Source: Pseudomonas citrullilanati
GTDB taxonomy: Bacteria; Pseudomonadota; Gammaproteobacteria; Pseudomonadales; Pseudomonadaceae
Length of the DNA: 64,000 nt
Assembly: GCF_030580855.1 (NCBI RefSeq)
Contig: NZ_JAUQOP010000006.1
Location: 142,234-206,233 of the forward strand
Reading direction: 5' to 3'
Numbering within the stretch: position 1 is the stretch's first letter; every line of letters begins with the position of its first letter. The position numbers and the translations under genes were made by a program. Positions 9,027-17,130 of this stretch are shown in pieces. The notes under the pieces were generated by a model, which worked only from the letters and a program-made list of their open reading frames with translations, searched no databases and was not told the origin of the DNA.

Positions 9027-10334
9027 TTATAGAGTGCTGAACAGCGGAAAGATCCCCATCAGCAAGGCGGCAACCATTATGCACAGGCATACCAGCACTG
9101 CCCACTTCAGGGTGAAGCGCTGGTGATCACCGAATTCGATACCGGCCAGGGCCACCAGCAGGTAAGTGGACGGAACCAGCGGGCTCAGCAGGTGGACGGG
9201 CTGGCCGACGATCGAGGCACGGGCCATTTCCACGGCGCTGATGCCGTAATGGCTGGCCGCTTCGGCAAGAACTGGTAACACCCCGTAATAAAATGCATCG
9301 TTCGACATGAAGAAGGTGAACGGCATGCTCGCCAGGGCGGTGATCACCGCCAGGTACGGGCCGAGGAAGTCCGGAATCACCGCCAGCAGGCTCTTGGACA
9401 TGGCGTCGACCATGCCGGTCCCGGACAGGATGCCGGTAAAGATACCGGCGGCGAAGATCAGCCCGACCACCGCCAATACGCTGCCGGCGTGGGCCGCGAC
9501 GCGATCCTTCTGCTGTTGCAGGCAAGGGTAGTTGACGATCATCGCGATACTGAAAGCCACCATGAACAGCACGGGCAGCGGCAACAGGCCAGCAATCAAG
9601 GTGCACATCAGGGCCAGGGTCAGCGCGCCGTTGAACCAGATCAGCTTCGGACGGCGGGCGTCCGGGAACTGGGAAACGCTGATTTCGCTGTGGTCGATTT
9701 CATCGCCGGCCAGGTGCAATTCACCCAGGCGAGCACGTTCGCGTTTGCCGTACATATAGGCAATCAGCAGGATAGCCACCACGCCGAACGCCATCGCCGG
9801 AATCATCGGGACGAAGATGTCGGACGGGTCCACGTGCAGCGCACTGGCCGCACGGGCCGTCGGGCCGCCCCAGGGGGTCATGTTCATCACGCCGCCGGCG
9901 AGGATGATCAGGCCAGCCATGATCCGGGGGCTCATGCCGATGCGGCTGTACAGCGGCAGCATCGCCGCCACGCAGATCATGTAAGTGGTCGCGCCGTCCC
10001 CATCGAGGGAAACGACGAGCGCCAGAACGGCGGTGCCGACCGAAACTTTCAACGGGTCGCCCTTGACCAGCTTGAGGATCTTGCGCACGGCCGGGTCGAA
10101 CAGGCCGGAGTCGATCATCAGGGCAAAATAGAGAATTGCGAACATCAGCATCACCCCGGTCGGGGCGAGCTTGGTGATGCCTTCGAGCATCATCGGGCCG
10201 ATTTTCGGGGCGAAGCCACCGAACAGGGCGAACAGGATCGGGATGATGATCAGGGCGATCAGCGCGGACAGGCGCTTGGTCATGATCAGGAACATGAACG
10301 TGATGACCATGGCAAAGCCAAGGAAAGTCAGCAT
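9027..10334 (-). CDS. CitMHS family citrate-metal symporter
   Basis: This 435-residue protein has about a dozen hydrophobic segments. It carries the CitMHS family features VSLDGDGATTYMICVAA, NMTPWGGPTARAASAL and FFMSNDAFYYGVLPV. These transporters take up citrate complexed with divalent metal (Mg or Ca) with protons. The start ATG at 10334 follows TGGAGTATTTCCT. The spacer upstream has a CA-rich motif suggesting catabolite control. No two-component or LysR regulator lies beside it. Confidence 0.9.
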   Translation of the reverse strand: MLTFLGFAMVITFMFLIMTKRLSALIALIIIPILFALFGGFAPKIGPMMLEGITKLAPTGVMLMFAILYFALMIDSGLFDPAVRKILKLVKGDPLKVSVGTAVLALVVSLDGDGATTYMICVAAMLPLYSRIGMSPRIMAGLIILAGGVMNMTPWGGPTARAASALHVDPSDIFVPMIPAMAFGVVAILLIAYMYGKRERARLGELHLAGDEIDHSEISVSQFPDARRPKLIWFNGALTLALMCTLIAGLLPLPVLFMVAFSIAMIVNYPCLQQQKDRVAAHAGSVLAVVGLIFAAGIFTGILSGTGMVDAMSKSLLAVIPDFLGPYLAVITALASMPFTFFMSNDAFYYGVLPVLAEAASHYGISAVEMARASIVGQPVHLLSPLVPSTYLLVALAGIEFGDHQRFTLKWAVLVCLCIMVAALLMGIFPLFSTL

Positions 10335-10382
10335 AGGAAATACTCCAGGCGTGGCGCGGCGGGCAAAGGCGAACCGGACAGG

Positions 10383-10470
10383 TCAGCGCAGGATGCGGGG
10401 CTCGGGGCGGACGAATGGAGTGGGCGCGGCGGGACAGGTAGTTGCGGACATCAGAATCACCATTGTTGTT
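10383..10470 (-). promoter_or_regulatory. possible Crc/Hfq-type motif and leader ORF upstream of citMHS
   Basis: On the minus strand ACAACAACAATG occurs at about 10461-10471. The AACAACAA core matches the A-rich Crc/Hfq target pattern AAnAAnAA of pseudomonads. Its last ATG (10463) opens a 26-codon frame ending at 10383, 49 bases before citMHS, but there is no Shine-Dalgarno sequence in front. The remaining spacer 10335-10744 shows no gene. Confidence 0.3.
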
Positions 10471-10744
10471 GTAGAGGGGCCGGACCGGCTACGAAAGCCA
10501 TTGTCGGCCACCGGTCTTTTGCCGGTAGTGAGGCGATCCTAATCGCGCAAGCTTTCAGCCAGCTTTCGCAACCGAAAGGTCTGACGCAGGGGGACGAGAT
10601 ATCTACAGTCCGACTGGTAGCTTCAAGGGCCAGTCCTATCGGCGAATTCTGAATATCATGTGGGCTCTCGTTCGTCGCTGTATCCAGGGTAGCCACAATG
10701 GTAGGCTTGCCATCAATTGCGAGTTTTAAACGGAGCTTCTGCCA

Positions 10745-11758
10745 ATGCTCAATAGTGTTGAATTAGACAATTTCGGCCCGCTGCATCACATACGCTGGGG
10801 CAAGCTTTCAAACATCAACCTGATCATCGGCGCCAACAGCAGCGGCAAGACGTTTCTGCTCAAAGCCTTGTATTGCAGCATGCGAACGCTTGAGGAGTAT
10901 CAGCGCGGAAATGATCAACGATCAGCGGCTGAGATACTGGCTGATAAGCTCTACTGGACTTTCCAGGCAGACAAAATTGGGGATTTGGTCGCAAAAAATG
11001 CCGATGGTCCGCTTATTAGTAAAATAAAATTCGATTCCCGGGAGTTTCGCTACAGCTTTGGCAGAGACACCACCAAAAACATAACCTCCTTGGAAAATCA
11101 CATACTCCCTCAAGAAAGTAATTCCATCTTCCTGCCGCCCAAGGAAGTTCTTTCTCTTCAAAATATCATTTTGAAAAGCCGTGATTTGGATAAGGAGTTC
11201 GGCTTCGACGATACCTATTACGACTTGGCTAAAGCGCTGCGCATGGCTCCGACCAAAGGTAAAAATCATGCGCATTTTGCGAGGGCTAGGGGCAGCTTGG
11301 AAAACATGTTCGACGGCAAAGTTGAATTCGATAGCAAGACCAACCGCTGGCAGTTCAAGAAGGGCAACCAAAAATTTCCGATTGGTGCCACCGCCGAAGG
11401 CGTGAAGAAAATTGCCATTCTCGACACGTTGCTGGGCAATCGTTATCTGTCAAAGGACTCAGTTGTCTTCATTGACGAGCCTGAGTCTGCGCTTCATCCC
11501 GTCGCCATCTCTCAGCTGATTGGCATCATCGTGTCTCTGGCAGACAGCGGTATTCAATTTTTTATTGCCAGCCATTCGTATTTTGTAGTGAAGGCGTTGT
11601 ATATCGCGGCACAAAAAAACCATATGTCCGTGCCGGTCCTGTCCTTCATCCAGAAAGAGTGGGCGGCCGATGACTTGCTATCCGGAATGCCCGACAACCC
11701 GATCATCGATGAGTCGATCCGGCTTTACGAAGAGGAAGTGGAGTTGACTCTGGGATGA
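10745..11758 (+). CDS. AAA/ABC-type ATPase (AAA_15/OLD-like), first gene of a two-gene islet
   Basis: This 337-residue protein resembles SMC/ABC-type ATPases. Walker A is GANSSGKT at residues 29-36, a degenerate signature is GATAEGVKK (214-222), Walker B is VVFIDEPESALHP (240-252) and the switch histidine is ASH (275-277). There are no membrane segments. The middle (about 60-200) replaces the long coiled coil of SMC proteins with a short variable insert. The next gene starts inside its stop codon (ATGA), so translation is coupled. Base and codon use differ from the surroundings (24 G+C in 60 bases at 10981-11040; many AAA, ATA and TTA codons), suggesting transfer. Related ATPases drive several anti-phage systems; the exact family is not recognised. 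Confidence 0.8.
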   Translation: MLNSVELDNFGPLHHIRWGKLSNINLIIGANSSGKTFLLKALYCSMRTLEEYQRGNDQRSAAEILADKLYWTFQADKIGDLVAKNADGPLISKIKFDSREFRYSFGRDTTKNITSLENHILPQESNSIFLPPKEVLSLQNIILKSRDLDKEFGFDDTYYDLAKALRMAPTKGKNHAHFARARGSLENMFDGKVEFDSKTNRWQFKKGNQKFPIGATAEGVKKIAILDTLLGNRYLSKDSVVFIDEPESALHPVAISQLIGIIVSLADSGIQFFIASHSYFVVKALYIAAQKNHMSVPVLSFIQKEWAADDLLSGMPDNPIIDESIRLYEEEVELTLG

Positions 11759-12261
11759 GTATTTCTTTCGTTGAGTCAGGGATGAGTTTTGGGCCTTATG
11801 CCATAGGCGATGTCTTCCCGATTGAGCAGAGTCCGCTTTATAAAAGTCTAGGGCAAGGCTTGATGATCGCAGAGTTCGTGCTCTTACGTCCGGGGCCGAG
11901 CGGGACGGAGGAAGTCTGGGTGATCGAAGCCAAGTCGAGTGCCCCAAGGGTGTTTGAAAGCTACATCGAAGAAATACGGCAAAAACTAACTAACTCCGTT
12001 CAACTGACCTTTGCCTCTTGTTTGAAGCGCCACCAGCAAGCGGCCGATATATTACCCACCCGCTTTTTAGAATTGGACCTCGGTGCCTGTATCTTCAGAT
12101 GCATACTTATCATCAACGGTTTCCGCAAAGAGTGGTTGCCTCCGTTGCAAAATGCCCTAGCTAAAGAGATGAACTCACTGGTTAAAACCATGGGCTTCAA
12201 GCCGGGCTCCATTAGCGTCATCAACGATGACAAAGCGCGCGAACTGAAGCTGATTCTCTGA
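11755..12261 (+). CDS. small partner protein with an E-x-K nuclease-like motif
   Basis: This 168-residue soluble protein overlaps the ATPase gene by 4 bases. A hydrophobic strand EVWVIEAKSS places E58-A-K60 as in the (D/E)xK core of PD-(D/E)XK nucleases, with E40 in IAEFVLL as a possible earlier acidic ligand. A second hydrophobic core ACIFRCILIINGF follows at about 111-123. The fold assignment is an inference from a short motif; no homologue is recognised. Coupling to the ATPase and shared AT-richness indicate that the two work as one unit. Alternatives are a non-catalytic adaptor or toxin. There is no signal peptide or membrane helix. Confidence 0.65.
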   Translation: MSISFVESGMSFGPYAIGDVFPIEQSPLYKSLGQGLMIAEFVLLRPGPSGTEEVWVIEAKSSAPRVFESYIEEIRQKLTNSVQLTFASCLKRHQQAADILPTRFLELDLGACIFRCILIINGFRKEWLPPLQNALAKEMNSLVKTMGFKPGSISVINDDKARELKLIL

Positions 12262-12298
12262 GCGATCCAGATCAGAATGGAATAGCTGTTCGATTAAC

Positions 12299-12625
12299 TT
12301 AGAACACCGAAAGGTCTAGCGGCCGCATGGCCCCCATCCAGATCGCATGGTCCGTGTGGTCGGCCAGCTCATCGCCGGTATTGGGGTGCAGGAAAATCAC
12401 CAGGCCCTTGCGGTAGAGCGCCAGCCACGGCAAGACCACGCCGATGTACTGCGGATCGAATGACAACTGGCAGCTCCAGTCCGGATGCGGACCCACCGGG
12501 CGCTGGTGGACGCGGCCCATTTTCAACGGAAACAACTGCGCCGCTTCCTCGCACAGCGCCCGCGCCTGGTCGAGGGTATTGGCGTCGAAATACACGTGGG
12601 CGTGGTAGCCCTTGATGCGTTGCAT
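12299..12625 (-). CDS. DOPA 4,5-dioxygenase family protein
   Basis: This 108-residue protein has the family's histidine pattern: YHAHVYF near residue 7, HQRPVGPHPDW (about 40-50) and VIFLHPNTGDELADH (about 76-90). Fungal relatives cleave DOPA in betalain-type pigment synthesis, whereas the role of bacterial members is largely unknown. The start ATG follows GAGGAGTGACAG. It is convergent with the putative ATPase pair and divergent from the NAD(P)-binding protein gene, with about 85 bases between starts. Confidence 0.85.
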   Translation of the reverse strand: MQRIKGYHAHVYFDANTLDQARALCEEAAQLFPLKMGRVHQRPVGPHPDWSCQLSFDPQYIGVVLPWLALYRKGLVIFLHPNTGDELADHTDHAIWMGAMRPLDLSVF

Positions 12626-12711
12626 CTGTCACTCCTCGAAAAGAGGCCGAACCCCAGCCGTTTGTCGCGGGTCAGAGGCCTTACACGTGGAACAAAAAAG
12701 GAACACAAGCC

Positions 12712-13371
12712 ATGAAAAATGCAGAAACCCCGGTGATCAAGGTGGTGCTCTATGGTGCCATGAGCAGCCTCGGCAGTGCATTGATGGCTGAAATGCTGCG
12801 CCGCCAGCACGAAGTGATCGCCATTCTCGACGACCTCACCGCCCTGGCGCCACGGCCGGGCCTGAGGACCAAGCCGGGTGATCTGTTCGACCCCGAGCGG
12901 GTCAAGCAAAGCGTAGCTGGCGCCAGCGCCGTCATCTGCCTGCTGAACGCGCCCGGCTTGCCGATGAACAGCGAGCAAGTGGAACGCAACCTCATCCCCG
13001 GCCCCGTCGAACAAGTGTTGGCGGTGGACGCACTGATTGCCGGAATGGAAGCGGTGAATATCCCCCGGCTGTTCCTGGTGGGGGATTTCGCCGTGCTCGA
13101 CGAGGAGCAGGCCGAGGACGACCTGCAACGCCACGCTGCCGAAGAAGTGCTCGACGCCCTGCAGAACAGCACCTTGCAATGGACCCTGATCAACTCGCCC
13201 TATGCCGCGCCGGGCTTGAGCATCGAGCACTTCAGCCAGGTCAGCACCAGCCTGGAACCGGGCCTGGCCGACGCCCTGGAGCGGCTGAACCGGGTGGCGG
13301 TCGGTATCGCCGATGAGCTGCGCTTGAACCTGCACGTCGGCCAGCACGTGAGTTTCATCGCCGCCTCCTAG
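12712..13371 (+). CDS. NAD(P)-binding Rossmann protein, NmrA-like
   Basis: This 219-residue protein opens with a Rossmann beta strand and glycine motif VVLYGAMSSLGSAL, followed by an acidic residue ending the next strand (IAILDD). NmrA-like features include GDLFDPERV and a central LFLVGDF strand. It lacks the usual YxxxK catalytic pair, so it may bind the cofactor for sensing or act as a flavin/quinone-type reductase. A good ribosome site (AAGGAACACAAGCC) precedes the ATG. It converges with the LysR gene, with 11 bases between. Confidence 0.75.
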   Translation: MKNAETPVIKVVLYGAMSSLGSALMAEMLRRQHEVIAILDDLTALAPRPGLRTKPGDLFDPERVKQSVAGASAVICLLNAPGLPMNSEQVERNLIPGPVEQVLAVDALIAGMEAVNIPRLFLVGDFAVLDEEQAEDDLQRHAAEEVLDALQNSTLQWTLINSPYAAPGLSIEHFSQVSTSLEPGLADALERLNRVAVGIADELRLNLHVGQHVSFIAAS

Positions 13372-13382
13372 ACGCGGTGCAC

Positions 13383-14333
13383 TCAAACGGCGATGGAAGG
13401 CAGCGGCAGCCCGGTCAATGATTCGGCGCTGTTGGCCTGTTCTTCCATCAACCAGTCGACGAACAACCTGATCAATGCCCCACGCCGTTTGCGCTGGGGC
13501 AAGACCACGTAATAGCCCAATCGCGACAACACGGTTTCGGCAATCGGCCGACACAAAAGGCCTTGGGCCAGTAAGTTATCCACAAGGTGCCGCCAGCCGA
13601 TGGCCACACCCTGGCCACCGATGGCCGCCTGGATCAACAGCGTGTAGTTGTCGAAGCGCAACTGCCCGGGGGCCGGAGGGGACGTGATGCCCAGTTCGCG
13701 AAATACGCCGTTCCAGTCAAACCAGTTGCTGCCGTTGCCGGCGCGCAGGTGCAGCAATGGCAATTCCGCCAGGGCTTGCGCCGACAGAGGCGTCGGTCGC
13801 TCCTTGAGCAGCAGCGGGCTGCATACCGGAAAGACTTCTTCGCTGAAAAGCCAGCGACTTTCGCCCTGTTTGAAGCGACCGTCGCCGAACAGTACGGCAA
13901 CGTCAATATCGGTGCGGAGCATGGCGTGGTTGCGTTCGCCGGTGACCAGGCTGACGTCGATCTGTGGATTGGCGGCGTGAAACCGGTGCAATCGCGGCAT
14001 CAGCCAATAAGCGGCGAAGGCGAAGTCCGTCGCCACTTGCAACACCTCATGCTGGTGTTGGGCGGTGATGGCGCTGAGGCCCGCATCGATGCTCTGCAAA
14101 CCGGCCTGGACCTGCTCGAATAGAATCGACCCGGCTTCGGTCAGCTCGATGCCGCGGTAGATGCGATCGAACAGCCGCGTGCCCAGTTGTTCTTCCAGGC
14201 GCTTGATCTGCTGGCTGATGGCTGGCTGCGTGGTGCCCAGTTCAATTGCTGCCGCCGTGAAGCTTTGCTGGCGGGCCGCGGCTTCAAAGGCGCGGAACAG
14301 TTCCAGGGACAGGTCACCCAAGGCGTCATACAT
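13383..14333 (-). CDS. LysR regulator of choline sulfate utilisation
   Basis: This 316-residue LysR-type protein has an N-terminal winged helix-turn-helix (SFTAAAIELGTTQPAISQQIKRLE, here cited in part: residues about 24-47) and a C-terminal effector domain. It is transcribed away from betC, the usual arrangement for the choline-sulfate regulator, so choline or choline-O-sulfate is the likely inducer. The 114-base spacer carries a direct repeat of TTATCCTA-like sequence at about 14342-14361 that may be its operator. Confidence 0.85.
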   Translation of the reverse strand: MYDALGDLSLELFRAFEAAARQQSFTAAAIELGTTQPAISQQIKRLEEQLGTRLFDRIYRGIELTEAGSILFEQVQAGLQSIDAGLSAITAQHQHEVLQVATDFAFAAYWLMPRLHRFHAANPQIDVSLVTGERNHAMLRTDIDVAVLFGDGRFKQGESRWLFSEEVFPVCSPLLLKERPTPLSAQALAELPLLHLRAGNGSNWFDWNGVFRELGITSPPAPGQLRFDNYTLLIQAAIGGQGVAIGWRHLVDNLLAQGLLCRPIAETVLSRLGYYVVLPQRKRRGALIRLFVDWLMEEQANSAESLTGLPLPSIAV

Positions 14334-14447
14334 AAGCTGTGCTTATCCTAGTCATTATCCTACGTGGGCTTTACCCGAAAACCCGGGGGCTACATGCTCA
14401 ATCGCAGCAATGTCGCATAACTGCTCACTATGGAATGCCGGGAATAC
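14334..14447. promoter_or_regulatory. divergent promoter region betC / LysR
   Basis: The spacer between the two divergent genes contains CTTATCCTA-GTC-ATTATCCTA, two near-identical direct repeats, and is AT-richer than the flanking genes. It must hold both promoters; no clear -35/-10 pair can be assigned. Confidence 0.4.
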
Positions 14448-15962
14448 ATGAAGCGCAAGAACATTCTTTTCATCATGGCCGATCAGATGGCCGCGCGAAT
14501 GTTGCCGATCTACGGTCCTTCGCCGATCAAGCTGCCCCACCTTTCGCGCCTGGCCGCCGAGGGCGTGGTGTTCGATGCGGCGTACTGCAACAGCCCGCTC
14601 TGCGCGCCGTCGCGTTTCACCCTGGTGAGCGGCCAGTTGCCCAGCAAGATCGGCGCCTACGACAACGCCGCGGATTTCCCGGCGGACGTGCCCACGTACG
14701 CCCATTACCTGCGCCGTCTCGGCTACCGTACGGCGTTGTCTGGCAAGATGCACTTCTGCGGGCCGGACCAGTTGCATGGCTACGAAGAACGGCTGACCAG
14801 CGACATTTACCCGGCCGACTACGGTTGGGCCGTGAACTGGGACGAGCCGGATGTGCGGCCGAGCTGGTACCACAACATGTCGTCGGTGTTGCAGGCCGGC
14901 CCTTGCGTGCGCACCAACCAGCTGGATTTCGACGAAGAGGTGGTGTTCAAGGCCCAGCAATACCTGTTCGACCACATTCGCGAGGACGGCGACCAGCCGT
15001 TCTGCCTCACCGTGTCCATGACCCATCCCCACGACCCGTACACGATTCCCAAGGCGTTCTGGGACCTGTACGACGATAACGACATCCCACTGCCGCTTAC
15101 CCCGGCGCAGACGGCGCTGGACCCGCATTCGCAGCGCCTGCTGAAGGTGTATGACTTGTGGGGCAAGCCGCTGCCTGTGGATAAGATTCGCGACGCACGC
15201 CGGGCCTACTTCGGCGCGTGCAGCTACATTGACAGCAACGTCGGGAAACTCCTGCAAACCCTCGAAGACACCGGCTTGCTCGACGATACCATCATTGTCT
15301 TCTCCGGCGATCATGGCGACATGCTTGGGGAAAAAGGCCTCTGGTACAAAATGCATTGGTACGAAATGGCCGCGCGGGTGCCGCTGTTGATCAGCGCTCC
15401 GGGACAATTTGCCAGCGGGCGGGTGAAGGCGGCGGTGTCCACCGCTGACTTGCTGCCCACTCTGGTGGAACTGGCCGGCGGCACGCTGGAACCGGGATTG
15501 CCCCTGGACGGGCGCTCGTTGGTGCCGCACCTGCAAGGGCAGGGTGGGCATGATGAAGTCTTCGGTGAATACATGGCCGAAGGCACCATCAGCCCGTTAA
15601 TGATGATTCGTCGCGGCCCCTGGAAATTCATCTACAGCGAGGACGACCCGTGCCTGCTGTTCGATGTCCACAACGACCCCAAGGAGCTGGAGGATCTCAG
15701 CCAGTCGCCGGAGCATCAGCGCCTGTTCGCCGATTTTCTCGCCGAAGCGCGGGCCAAGTGGAACATCCCTGTCATTCACCAACAGGTGCTCGCCAGCCAG
15801 CGACGCCGCCGGTTTGTCGCCCAGGCGCTGACCCTGGGCAAACTCAAGAGCTGGGATCACCAGCCGCTGGTCGATGCCAGCCAGCAGTACATGCGTAACC
15901 ACATCGACCTTGATGACCTGGAGCGCAAGGCCCGTTATCCACAACCCTGCCAAAACCAATAA
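14448..15962 (+). CDS. betC: choline-sulfatase
   Basis: This 504-residue sulfatase hydrolyses choline-O-sulfate to choline and sulfate. The active-site motif CAPSR (C52) has the cysteine that is converted to formylglycine. N-terminal metal ligands lie in IMADQM, and FSGDHGDMLGEKG holds the C-terminal D-H pair. The last 50 residues match the choline-sulfatase C-terminal extension (QALTLGKLKSWDHQP). I chose ATG 14448 (MKRKNILF) over 14430 because it fits family starts and follows CCGGGAATAC. choX follows 15 bases downstream, making an operon; choline would feed glycine-betaine synthesis, with no betBA in the window. Confidence 0.95.
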   Translation: MKRKNILFIMADQMAARMLPIYGPSPIKLPHLSRLAAEGVVFDAAYCNSPLCAPSRFTLVSGQLPSKIGAYDNAADFPADVPTYAHYLRRLGYRTALSGKMHFCGPDQLHGYEERLTSDIYPADYGWAVNWDEPDVRPSWYHNMSSVLQAGPCVRTNQLDFDEEVVFKAQQYLFDHIREDGDQPFCLTVSMTHPHDPYTIPKAFWDLYDDNDIPLPLTPAQTALDPHSQRLLKVYDLWGKPLPVDKIRDARRAYFGACSYIDSNVGKLLQTLEDTGLLDDTIIVFSGDHGDMLGEKGLWYKMHWYEMAARVPLLISAPGQFASGRVKAAVSTADLLPTLVELAGGTLEPGLPLDGRSLVPHLQGQGGHDEVFGEYMAEGTISPLMMIRRGPWKFIYSEDDPCLLFDVHNDPKELEDLSQSPEHQRLFADFLAEARAKWNIPVIHQQVLASQRRRRFVAQALTLGKLKSWDHQPLVDASQQYMRNHIDLDDLERKARYPQPCQNQ

Positions 15963-15977
15963 CGTAAGGGGAAGCAC

Positions 15978-16898
15978 ATGCAAAAGTTATCCACAGTACT
16001 GGCCGCCGGGCTGTTGGCATTGAGCAGTGCGTCGGCATGGGCCGAGCAAAGCTGCGACACCGTGAAGATGGCCGACCCGGGCTGGAGCGACATCGCGGCG
16101 ACCAACGCCATCGCCGGTTTTTTGCTGGACGGCATGGGCTACAAGGCCAAGGTCGATACCCTCGCGGTGCCGATCACGTTTGGCGGCCTCAAGGACGGCC
16201 AGGTCGACGTATTCCTCGGTAACTGGATGCCGGCGCAACAGGGCTTCTACGACAAATTCGTCGCCACCGGCGATGTCACGCAGTTGGCCAAGAACCTGGA
16301 CGGGACCGAATTCACCCTGGCGGTGCCGGACTATGTCTGGGATGCCGGTGTGCATAACTTTGCCGACCTGAACAAGTTCGCCGACAAGTTCGACAAGAAG
16401 ATCTACGGCATCGGCTCGGGCGCCCCGGCGAACCTGTCCCTGAAGGAAATCATCAAGACCAACGATTTCGGCATGGGCGATTGGAAACTGGTGGAGTCCA
16501 GCGAGCAGGCGATGTTGGCGGAGGTCTCCCGGGCCGTGAAGAAACAGAAGTTCGTGACCTTCCTGGGCTGGACCCCGCACCCGATGAACGTGCAACTGAA
16601 AATGCACTACCTCAAGGGCGGCGAGAAGTACTTCGGCGACACCGGCAGCGTCTACACGCTGACCCGCAAGGGTTATGCACAGGCCTGCCCGAACGTTGGC
16701 AAGTTGCTGACCAACCTGAGTTTCACCCAGGACATGGAAAACAGCATCATGGCCGAGGTGGTCAACAACAAGGTCAGCAACGCCGACGCGGCCAAGGCCT
16801 GGATCAAGGCCAACCCGGCCGTGCTGGATAAATGGCTGGATGGGGTAAAGACCGTGGACGGCAAGGATGCGTTGGCGGCGGTGAAGGCCAAGCTCTGA
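15978..16898 (+). CDS. choX: choline ABC transporter substrate-binding protein
   Basis: This 306-residue periplasmic protein has a signal peptide ending at AWA-EQ. The mature part is an OpuAC/ProX-type binding domain with aromatic residues for quaternary amines (DPGWSDIAATNAIA, FLGNWMP, FLGWTPHPMN). It follows betC directly, as in choline-sulfate operons, and should capture choline. The matching permease and ATPase genes (choW, choV) are not in the window, so it probably shares a transporter encoded elsewhere. Confidence 0.93.
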   Translation: MQKLSTVLAAGLLALSSASAWAEQSCDTVKMADPGWSDIAATNAIAGFLLDGMGYKAKVDTLAVPITFGGLKDGQVDVFLGNWMPAQQGFYDKFVATGDVTQLAKNLDGTEFTLAVPDYVWDAGVHNFADLNKFADKFDKKIYGIGSGAPANLSLKEIIKTNDFGMGDWKLVESSEQAMLAEVSRAVKKQKFVTFLGWTPHPMNVQLKMHYLKGGEKYFGDTGSVYTLTRKGYAQACPNVGKLLTNLSFTQDMENSIMAEVVNNKVSNADAAKAWIKANPAVLDKWLDGVKTVDGKDALAAVKAKL

Positions 16899-16943
16899 TG
16901 GTCGATGTGCTCCGCGTGCACTTAAGTCACGCGGAGCAAAAGG

Positions 16944-17073
16944 TTGTGGCGAGGGGATTTATCCCCGCCGGGTTGCGGAGCAACCCTAATGCGGCGCCCC
17001 GGTATGTCAGGCCTGTTGCGATCGGTTTTTGGGGTCGCTTCGCGACCCAACGGGGATAAATCCCCTCGCCACA
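16944..17073. repeat. REPIN-like inverted repeat of a second sequence class
   Basis: TTGTGGCGAGGGGATTTATC (16944 on) is mirrored by GGGATAAATCCCCTCGCCAC ending near 17072. Between them are the smaller hairpins GGGTTGCGGAGCAACCC and GGGTCGCTTCGCGACCC. The core differs from the GTGGGAGCG-type REPs elsewhere in the window. Confidence 0.8.
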
Positions 17074-17130
17074 GGAAGAGACAGAGCCTCGTCCTGCTAC
17101 TCTTGCGCCAAATCCGATCCTTGAGGCCCC

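Noticed and set aside
10745..12261. PARIS, Septu, Gabija or RloAB system by name
   Set aside because: The ATPase is compatible, but the partner shows no TOPRIM/DUF4435, HNH, UvrD helicase or DUF4276 features, so none of these names is justified.
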